From NCBI GenBank assembly GCA_022013615.1, contig JAKLQB010000562.1:1-11312 (forward strand): a DNA stretch of 11,312 nt, given 5' to 3'. Source of the DNA: Desulfobacterales bacterium (GTDB lineage Bacteria > Desulfobacterota > DSM-4660 > Desulfatiglandales > Desulfatiglandaceae). Position 1 is the first letter of the stretch; the number at the start of each line of letters is the position of its first letter. Of the stretch, positions 1 to 5,074 are shown piece by piece. A model generated the notes under the pieces. It had not been told where the DNA came from and made no database searches. It saw nothing but the letters and a program-made list of their open reading frames with translations. The translations under genes were made by a program, and so were the position numbers.

Positions 1-59
1 ATTGCACCCAAAGAAAATAAAAACAAGACAGTTAAACAAAGTACGAATAATTTTTTCAT
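1..59 (-). CDS. N-terminus of an exported protein (signal peptide only, partial)
   Basis: An ATG at 59-57 on the minus strand opens a frame that runs off the left edge. The 19 complete residues visible read MKKLFVLCLTVLFLFSLGA: two lysines followed by an uninterrupted hydrophobic stretch, a typical Sec signal peptide. A cysteine at residue 8 lies inside the hydrophobic core and is not a convincing lipobox. The start is strongly supported by AGGAGG placed five bases upstream of the ATG (65-70). The mature protein lies outside the window, so its function cannot be named; periplasmic binding proteins and small periplasmic proteins often begin this way. A sigma70-like promoter lies about 120 bases upstream. 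Confidence 0.7.
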   Translation of the reverse strand, partial: MKKLFVLCLTVLFLFSLGA

Positions 60-185
60 TCTAACCTCCTTTTTTGGTTTATGTTTCTTGTTAGTCCTTA
101 ACCCGGAAAAACAGTAAATCCAGGACACGAAATACAGAACAAATTGGTATAAGGTATTGATAAAAACTTCCTTTTTTCGAGATGA

Positions 186-214
186 AGCATAGAAAGTTTT
201 GGTTTTTGTGTCAA
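186..214 (-). promoter_or_regulatory. Sigma70-type promoter for the exported-protein gene
   Basis: On the minus strand a perfect -35 box TTGACA (214-209) is followed after exactly 17 bases by TATGCT (191-186), which matches four of six positions of the -10 consensus. Transcription would begin near 179, giving a leader of about 120 nucleotides before the ATG at 59. The promoter directly abuts the left direct repeat of the inverted-repeat element at 223-323. The prediction is from sequence only. Confidence 0.5.
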
Positions 215-331
215 GGGAAAAGGTAAGTTCTCAATAAATTTGGGCTGTATTAAGAAAATCCCCCTCAATCCCCCTTTGCAAAAGGGGGAAGGTTCGGAGT
301 GCCCAGCCTTATTGAGATGTTACGGGAAAAG
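215..331. repeat. MITE-like inverted-repeat element with 8-bp flanking direct repeats
   Basis: The core runs from 223 to 323 (101 bp). Its ends, 223-245 and 301-323, are inverted repeats matching at 18 of 23 positions, with a perfect CTCAATAA block in both arms. The direct repeat GGGAAAAG lies immediately outside each end (215-222 and 324-331) and looks like a target-site duplication; the match can be read as 10 bp if the following GT is included. The centre carries a hairpin, CCCCCTTTGCAAAAGGGGG (270-288). There is no coding potential. The layout fits a miniature inverted-repeat transposable element. The central hairpin could also act as a weak terminator for the DUF488 operon ending at 335, but no T-run follows it directly. 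Confidence 0.6.
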
Positions 332-334
332 GTG

Positions 335-781
335 TCACACAATATGCGTTATTGCAATATTTCCCCATTTATCATTGAGGTATTCTGCCACTAATCGGCG
401 ATGGCAGTGATCGGGCTTATCCTCACTGCACAATAAGCATCCTCTTTCAAATATATCTTTTGAAAGCTTTTTTTCAATTCGCCTGCTTGACAACAAAGCC
501 ATAAAATTCTTTTCATACAAAGCCCAGTCACCTTTATTTTTCTTATACTCATCCAAAATTTCTTTCGCAGGAGCAAGCTCCGGGATATGCATATAATCAA
601 TATCGCATATGGTTTTTAGAAAGTAACTAAGATCGTCCTTTTTTGCAAAGCCTGCAAGCTGTGAGACATTATTCAGGCGTACATCTATAATGCGTTTCAC
701 GCCCCTTTCACATAGCTGTTCAAAAAAGTATTCAGCAGTTTTCTTGGTAAAGCCTATAGTAAAAATTCTGGTTTTTTTCAT
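335..781 (-). CDS. DUF488 family protein (first paralogue)
   Basis: The product has 148 residues and carries the DUF488 signature: an N-terminal strand with TIGFT (8-12), DVR at 33-35, and the C-terminal block LLCSEDKPDHCHRRL (116-130) with C118, C126, H127 and R128. Conserved Cys and His residues in this block suggest a catalytic or metal-binding site, but no reaction is established for the family to my knowledge. The ATG at 781 is preceded by a purine-rich AGGATGGG stretch. It begins 15 bases after the stop of the second DUF488 gene and is the last gene of the recQ operon. It is not a recent duplicate of its neighbour: it has TIGFT where the other has TIGHST, and DVRLNN where the other has DVRSQP. 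The family call is firm; the function is unknown. Confidence 0.85.
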   Translation of the reverse strand: MKKTRIFTIGFTKKTAEYFFEQLCERGVKRIIDVRLNNVSQLAGFAKKDDLSYFLKTICDIDYMHIPELAPAKEILDEYKKNKGDWALYEKNFMALLSSRRIEKKLSKDIFERGCLLCSEDKPDHCHRRLVAEYLNDKWGNIAITHIV

Positions 782-796
782 GCAATTCCCATCCTA

Positions 797-1399
797 TCAT
801 CTCTTTCCATGTCCATTATCAAGATCTTCCGTATGGGCTATTTTCTCGCCCTGAATATCGTATGCACTCTGGATAATTTCTTCCGTGTTTTTGAATAAAT
901 TAGTCTCCTGTATTTTCAATATGCGCATCAACCTCTTGATCGAATCATCGTTCTCCTCAATAGAGCCATCTTCCAGAATATGCCTTATCCAAATTCCATT
1001 TTTGCGAAGGTGCCTGCATACCAGGATAGTCCTGTGACATGTAACAGGGTCCTTTTCTGCGCACATCAGAGCAATGCGATAAGACTCCATCCCCTTTCTT
1101 AATCTCTGGATTCCTTGGTGAAAGATGTCTGTCTTTGTCAGGCAGTCATACTGGACCTTGCCATCCACATAACAGGTTGGATCATCGCTCCGGGGCCCCA
1201 GTTCTTTTCCCAAAAACACGTATGTAATACCATGTTTTTCTAATTCTTTTTTTATTGTTTCACGGTTAAACTGTGGGTTGAACTTGCTATATGGCTGCGA
1301 ACGAACGTCACAGACTGCTGTTATCGCATGCATTGACAGAAGCTCAAAAAATTTATCAAATGGGTGTGTTGAATGACCAATTGTGTACACTTCATGCAT
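797..1399 (-). CDS. DUF488 family protein (second paralogue)
   Basis: The product has 200 residues from the preferred ATG at 1399. The frame stays open up to a TTG at 1441, but only the ATG has a good Shine-Dalgarno (AAGGA, 7-base spacing), and DUF488 proteins normally begin just before the TIGHST strand, as here (6-11). DVRSQPYS (31-38) and the hallmark block ALMCAEKDPVTCHRTIL (110-126) with C113, C121, H122 and R123 follow. About 60 residues after the domain form a charged, helical-looking tail with no recognised motif. The gene lies 63 bases downstream of the RecQ gene and 15 bases upstream of the other DUF488 gene, so all three are probably co-transcribed. The biochemical role is unknown; the link to a helicase suggests nucleic-acid metabolism. 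Confidence 0.88.
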   Translation of the reverse strand: MHEVYTIGHSTHPFDKFFELLSMHAITAVCDVRSQPYSKFNPQFNRETIKKELEKHGITYVFLGKELGPRSDDPTCYVDGKVQYDCLTKTDIFHQGIQRLRKGMESYRIALMCAEKDPVTCHRTILVCRHLRKNGIWIRHILEDGSIEENDDSIKRLMRILKIQETNLFKNTEEIIQSAYDIQGEKIAHTEDLDNGHGKR

Positions 1400-1406
1400 T
1401 CTTTGT

Positions 1407-1411
1407 TCCTT
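1407..1411 (-). promoter_or_regulatory. Ribosome binding site choosing the ATG of the second DUF488 gene
   Basis: AAGGA on the minus strand sits seven bases before the ATG at 1399-1397. The alternative upstream TTG at 1441 has no comparable site, and the 14 residues it would add have no family equivalent. Confidence 0.65.
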
Positions 1412-1462
1412 TTCAAGAGACTTCTTTGACAGGATTGCCAATATTCAACCGACAATCACCAA

Positions 1463-4330
1463 TCAGACGATGATTGCAGCCACAAGTTTGTAGCAGTAAC
1501 CTTCATAGGGCTCCCCAATACTCACGGTTAAATACACATTTTCTTCTGTTATTGTGTATTCCCCAATGTCTTTATTGAAGTATTTTTTTTCAATCAGGGG
1601 ATCAGTAACGGATAACCAGTATTTGACGCCGTTCAAATTGAATTTTGCGCGTATTTTCTTGAGCAGGTTTGGTCCTTCATCAACAGTAATGCGTAGGTTA
1701 CGTGGTTTTACAAGAACCAGTGAGGATAACACTGTTTCCTCAGCAATATTCAGGGGTATCCTGTCGTTCAGGCCATTATGGCTGTGATGCCCATTTATCC
1801 ATAAAGACTGAACATCATCACATAGCCCCGGCAAGTCTGATATGGAGAGTTTTCCTTTCTTAACCCATTGGCGATCATCTATGATATAGTTTTCCGACTG
1901 ATAAGAATGCGGGCTATGTCTTGTTAATGGGAAAGATATAATATCCAGCAACTCTGGAATTCCTCCATCCCGAAAACTGATATCTCTAAGGGAGAGTTCG
2001 CCGGTTTCCATCTGACCCACCGGTCTGATCCACTCACCAGTTTGTCCCTCAGCGGCCTCCTTGCCGGCGATGCAACAACCTGAATATTTCCGTGAATTGG
2101 CCAGGCATATTATTTGCTTATAGAAATATTTTCCCTTGGAATCAGCAACATCTATTCCCATAGCCAAATTGTATTTACACAAATAATAAAGGCGAAGAAT
2201 TTTTAGTTCGTCATAATTGACTTCCCCGTGAAATGCATCATAAACTGGTTTTAACAGGTCAGGGCCAAGCATTTCAAATGTTTTAGTGACAAGGGTTTTC
2301 TGGTCAGGTGGTATTGTTGAAAGCGCTAATAATTCATCTGATCTGACGGCATTCCCTTCCTGCAGATACTTGAATAAGTGATCTATAACCGTACCCTGCT
2401 TAATGTTATAATCGGTCATTATTTTGTTAACAGAATGCCCGGAATTGTATGCTTCTCCGATGACAATATATCTTTTCTTGCGGATAGAAGCTCTGGCGCT
2501 TGTCTCTGCTTTCCTTTTTCTCTTTGGTCTTTCTTCAATCTGATGCGCATGGCAATATTCTTTAATGATACTCAAGAAGTGAAAGCCATATTTCTCGCAT
2601 TTCACTGTCCCGACACCATGAATGTCCAACAAAGTGTCCCCGGTTTGTGGAAAAAATGTGGCCATTTCCACCAGCGTCTTGTCTGAAAAAATCACGAAAG
2701 GCGGCACATCAGCCTTGTCCGCTAAGGCCTTCCTCTTTTTCCGAAGTGCATCAAACAAATCTCTCTCATAGCCCGGATCGGTTTGCTTTTCAGTGGTTTC
2801 GTCCTCCTGTTCATATTCGAGCATCCCAAGAACGGTTTCTTTCCCTTTTAAAACATCCCATGCCTTGTCCGTGAGTTTTAAGCTCCCGAATTCCATATCC
2901 TGAACAATGAGACCTTTCTGGGTAAACTGTCGGGACAGATGGAACCACTGTCTTTTTGAATATTCCCGCCCAATTCCGTAAGTGGACAGGTGTTGATGTT
3001 CAAAACTCAATACCTTCTTTGCCTTTGAGCTGCGAAGCACATCAATAATATGGCCTGCGCCAAACATCTCCCCGGTTCGTTTTAGGCAGGACAGAAATTT
3101 TTGAGCAGGAATGGTTATATCCACGAGATCTCTTTTCTCTGCCTTGCAATTGTCACACATGTTACATTCTGAAGCCGGATATGTTTCTCCGAAATAGTTC
3201 AGAAGAGGGATACGGCGACACACTTCGGTTTCAACCAAACGCAACAGGGCGTTTAGATGAATATTCGCCACCCGTTGCTCGTGGTTCTCTTTCTTATTGA
3301 TAAAATATTTAATTTTCTGGATATCTCCATAACTGAACAACAATAGACAATCGGACCGGAGACCATCGCGTCCGGCCCGTCCGATTTCCTGATAATAACC
3401 CTCGATATTTTGCGGTAGATCATAGTGAACCACAAAGCGGACGTCTGGTTTATCAATCCCCATGCCAAAGGCAATAGTTGCTACAATGATTTGTGCATCA
3501 TCCCTGATGAAGCGTTCCTGGTTTTCATTGCGTTCCCTATCCGTCAGCCCTGCATGATAGGGCCGCACGGAAAAGCCTTCATTTCTTAAGACCTCATAAA
3601 GATCATCTACCTGCCTGCGGGAAAAACAGTAGATAATCCCGGATTGATTCGGGAATTTTTTAATGAATTTAATGGTTTGATCAAGGGGATTGTATTTAGT
3701 AGCGATCTGGATAAAGAGGTTTTTTCTGTCAAAACTGTCAATAAATTCATTGGAGGCGTCAAATCCAAGGTTAGCCTTAATATCCTCCCTTACCCTTGGC
3801 GTTGCCGTGGCTGTAAGTGCAATACAGGCTGCCTTTGGAAAACGATCTCTCACTTGAACCAGTTGCCGATATTCCGGCCGGAAATCGTGCCCCCACTGGG
3901 AAATGCAGTGGGCTTCGTCAATGGTAAGGCAATCCACCTCTACGGAAGAGAGCATCTCTAACATGTTTGCCTTTAACAATGCCTCTGGAGCCAAATAGAG
4001 TAATTTGACCGCTCCCCGCTTTATCCGATCCACATTGCGCCGGTATTCCCCAAGAGACAGGGAGCTGTTCAAGAATACCGCGGAAACGCCCATTTGCACC
4101 AATTGTTCCACCTGATCCTTCATTAACGAGATCAGAGGAGAAACAACAATGGTTAGGCCCTCAAAGATGAGGGCCGGAAGTTGATAGCAGAGGGATTTCC
4201 CGCCCCCGGTTGGCATAATGACCAATGTATCATTCTTCTGCAGAACATTTTCGATGATATCCGCCTGAAGAGGTCTGAACTCATCATAACCGAATACATG
4301 TTTAAGAATGCGTTCTGCCTTATCCATCAT
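1463..4330 (-). CDS. RecQ-family ATP-dependent DNA helicase with HTH and dual-OB-like C-terminal extension
   Basis: The product has 955 residues from the preferred ATG at 4330. It is a 3'-5' superfamily 2 DNA helicase. Motif 0 FRPLQ is at 18-22, Walker A PTGGGKS at 40-46, DEAH at 138-141 followed by the aromatic-rich loop CISQWGHDFRP, TATATP near 173-178, and motif VI QEIGRAGRDG at 314-323. The zinc-binding cysteines C371, C389, C392 and C395, a winged-helix RQC region (about 403-503) and an HRDC domain (about 520-598) follow. Residues 613-718 look like the helix-turn-helix domain found after HRDC in long RecQ proteins. The last 220 residues (735-955) resemble the dual-OB module (IICLANSRKYSGCC, GEWIRPVG). 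E. coli RecQ is about 610 residues, so a third of this protein is extra. It leads an operon with two DUF488 genes. The frame extends to a TTG at 4381, but AGGA seven bases before ATG 4330 favours the shorter form. It is too divergent in architecture to call the housekeeping recQ. Confidence 0.93.
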   Translation of the reverse strand: MMDKAERILKHVFGYDEFRPLQADIIENVLQKNDTLVIMPTGGGKSLCYQLPALIFEGLTIVVSPLISLMKDQVEQLVQMGVSAVFLNSSLSLGEYRRNVDRIKRGAVKLLYLAPEALLKANMLEMLSSVEVDCLTIDEAHCISQWGHDFRPEYRQLVQVRDRFPKAACIALTATATPRVREDIKANLGFDASNEFIDSFDRKNLFIQIATKYNPLDQTIKFIKKFPNQSGIIYCFSRRQVDDLYEVLRNEGFSVRPYHAGLTDRERNENQERFIRDDAQIIVATIAFGMGIDKPDVRFVVHYDLPQNIEGYYQEIGRAGRDGLRSDCLLLFSYGDIQKIKYFINKKENHEQRVANIHLNALLRLVETEVCRRIPLLNYFGETYPASECNMCDNCKAEKRDLVDITIPAQKFLSCLKRTGEMFGAGHIIDVLRSSKAKKVLSFEHQHLSTYGIGREYSKRQWFHLSRQFTQKGLIVQDMEFGSLKLTDKAWDVLKGKETVLGMLEYEQEDETTEKQTDPGYERDLFDALRKKRKALADKADVPPFVIFSDKTLVEMATFFPQTGDTLLDIHGVGTVKCEKYGFHFLSIIKEYCHAHQIEERPKRKRKAETSARASIRKKRYIVIGEAYNSGHSVNKIMTDYNIKQGTVIDHLFKYLQEGNAVRSDELLALSTIPPDQKTLVTKTFEMLGPDLLKPVYDAFHGEVNYDELKILRLYYLCKYNLAMGIDVADSKGKYFYKQIICLANSRKYSGCCIAGKEAAEGQTGEWIRPVGQMETGELSLRDISFRDGGIPELLDIISFPLTRHSPHSYQSENYIIDDRQWVKKGKLSISDLPGLCDDVQSLWINGHHSHNGLNDRIPLNIAEETVLSSLVLVKPRNLRITVDEGPNLLKKIRAKFNLNGVKYWLSVTDPLIEKKYFNKDIGEYTITEENVYLTVSIGEPYEGYCYKLVAAIIV

Positions 4331-4337
4331 AATCAAA

Positions 4338-4341
4338 TCCT
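4338..4341 (-). promoter_or_regulatory. Ribosome binding site deciding the RecQ start
   Basis: AGGA on the minus strand ends seven bases before the ATG at 4330-4328; a second ATG follows directly at 4327. The upstream TTG at 4381 lies inside an apparent target-site duplication of the adjacent repeat element and has no Shine-Dalgarno. Confidence 0.6.
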
Positions 4342-4373
4342 GCTTGAATAATTCGTAATTTTTAGATACCTTA

Positions 4374-4542
4374 ATTCCCAAGGATCATCGCGGATTAGTG
4401 TGAAAACCAGGTTAGGGACGTAGCACAAAAGCATTGTAGGGTCGGGTTTTATACCCGACCGGGGTTGCGGTGTCATATAAAATGCCACCCTACATGATGC
4501 GAGCAAAGGCTGTCACTCTAATCCGTGATGAGGCATTCCCAA
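4374..4542. repeat. MITE-like inverted-repeat element with 8-bp direct repeats, upstream of recQ
   Basis: The core spans 4382-4534 (153 bp). Terminal inverted repeats lie at 4382-4403 and 4513-4534 and match at 18 of 22 positions, including CGGATTAG in both. The direct repeat ATTCCCAA borders each end (4374-4381 and 4535-4542). Nested stems lie inside: TGTAGGGT/ACCCTACA (4435-4442 with 4487-4494), GTCGGGT-TTTAT-ACCCGAC (4441-4459), and an imperfect GGTGTCAT/ATGCCACC hairpin. There is no open reading frame of note. The element lies 44-52 bases upstream of the RecQ ATG, so any recQ promoter is either inside it or in the short gap. Confidence 0.65.
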
Positions 4543-4609
4543 TGGCGCTATCAGGCCAATTGTTTTTTCTGATCCATCGCCCCATTCGACCATGCCCTGT
4601 GCTTCTCGG

Positions 4610-5074
4610 CTACCTGTTCTTGTATCTCTTCGGGTCCCCAAAATAGATGCAATGGGCCAGACACACATTGTCGGCGCAGGCGGGTATGAGCCCCTGATCT
4701 ACCCGGTGATAACAGAGGTTACACTTTTGGGCGATGCCTTCCTCCGCATCAAAGGCTATGGCATCATAGGGGCATGCGTCTACACATAGTTCGCATCCGA
4801 CGCACTTCTCTTGGTCCAGAACCACAATACCGTCGTCTCTCTTGAAAATCGCTTCCTCCGGGCAGGCCTCGACACATTCGGGCTCATCGCAGTGTCTGCA
4901 CACATTCACCCGAAAAACAAATTCCGGTTTCCCTTCGACGATCCTGGGGCCTTCTTCCCAAACGGATATCAACTTGATCCCGGTGGGGGCCAGGTTTTCC
5001 TGTTTGCATGCTACCTCGCAGGTCTTGCACCCCCAGCAGGATTCGTGATCAATAATCAAGGCGTATGTCTTCAT
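4610..5074 (-). CDS. 4Fe-4S ferredoxin-type electron-transfer subunit (DmsB/PsrB/NrfC-like)
   Basis: The product has 154 residues from the ATG at 5074 and is the iron-sulfur partner of the MopB catalytic subunit encoded just upstream. Sixteen or more cysteines fall in four groups, as in DmsB-type proteins: C13-C16-C19-C23, C59-C62-C67-C71, C91-C94-C97-C101, and C118-C121-C133-C138. In the last group the final spacing is C-x4-C rather than the usual C-x3-C, and an additional C142 is present. There is no signal peptide or membrane segment, so it is cytoplasmic. The ATG overlaps the TGA of the preceding gene as ATGA and is served by GGGAGGGG six bases upstream, which indicates translational coupling. 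The frame is open to a TTG at 5116, but that would overlap the upstream gene by 46 bases. It should carry electrons to or from the catalytic subunit; the partner is unknown. Confidence 0.9.
   Translation of the reverse strand: MKTYALIIDHESCWGCKTCEVACKQENLAPTGIKLISVWEEGPRIVEGKPEFVFRVNVCRHCDEPECVEACPEEAIFKRDDGIVVLDQEKCVGCELCVDACPYDAIAFDAEEGIAQKCNLCYHRVDQGLIPACADNVCLAHCIYFGDPKRYKNR

Noticed and set aside
270..288. The C-run/G-run hairpin as a strong terminator of the DUF488 operon
   Set aside because: The stem is good, but on the minus strand it is followed by ATTGAGGGGG, not a T-run. It is better explained as the inner part of the inverted-repeat element; a weak termination effect remains possible.
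1400..1441. Second DUF488 protein beginning at the TTG at 1441
   Set aside because: The ATG at 1399 has AAGGA seven bases upstream and places TIGHST at the expected distance from the N-terminus; the extra 14 residues look like read-through of the leader.
4331..4381. RecQ beginning at the TTG at 4381
   Set aside because: There is no Shine-Dalgarno before it, the codon lies within the apparent target duplication of the repeat element, and the added 17 residues precede the normal family start. The ATG at 4330 has AGGA at good spacing.
215..4542. A composite transposon carrying recQ and the DUF488 genes
   Set aside because: The terminal inverted repeats of the two bordering elements differ in sequence, each has its own separate 8-bp duplication, and no transposase gene is present.
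4543..4609. Terminator after the ferredoxin subunit gene
   Set aside because: ATCAG/CTGAT and GGCG/CGCC segments can pair on the minus strand, but the loop is long, the stem is interrupted and no T-run follows.
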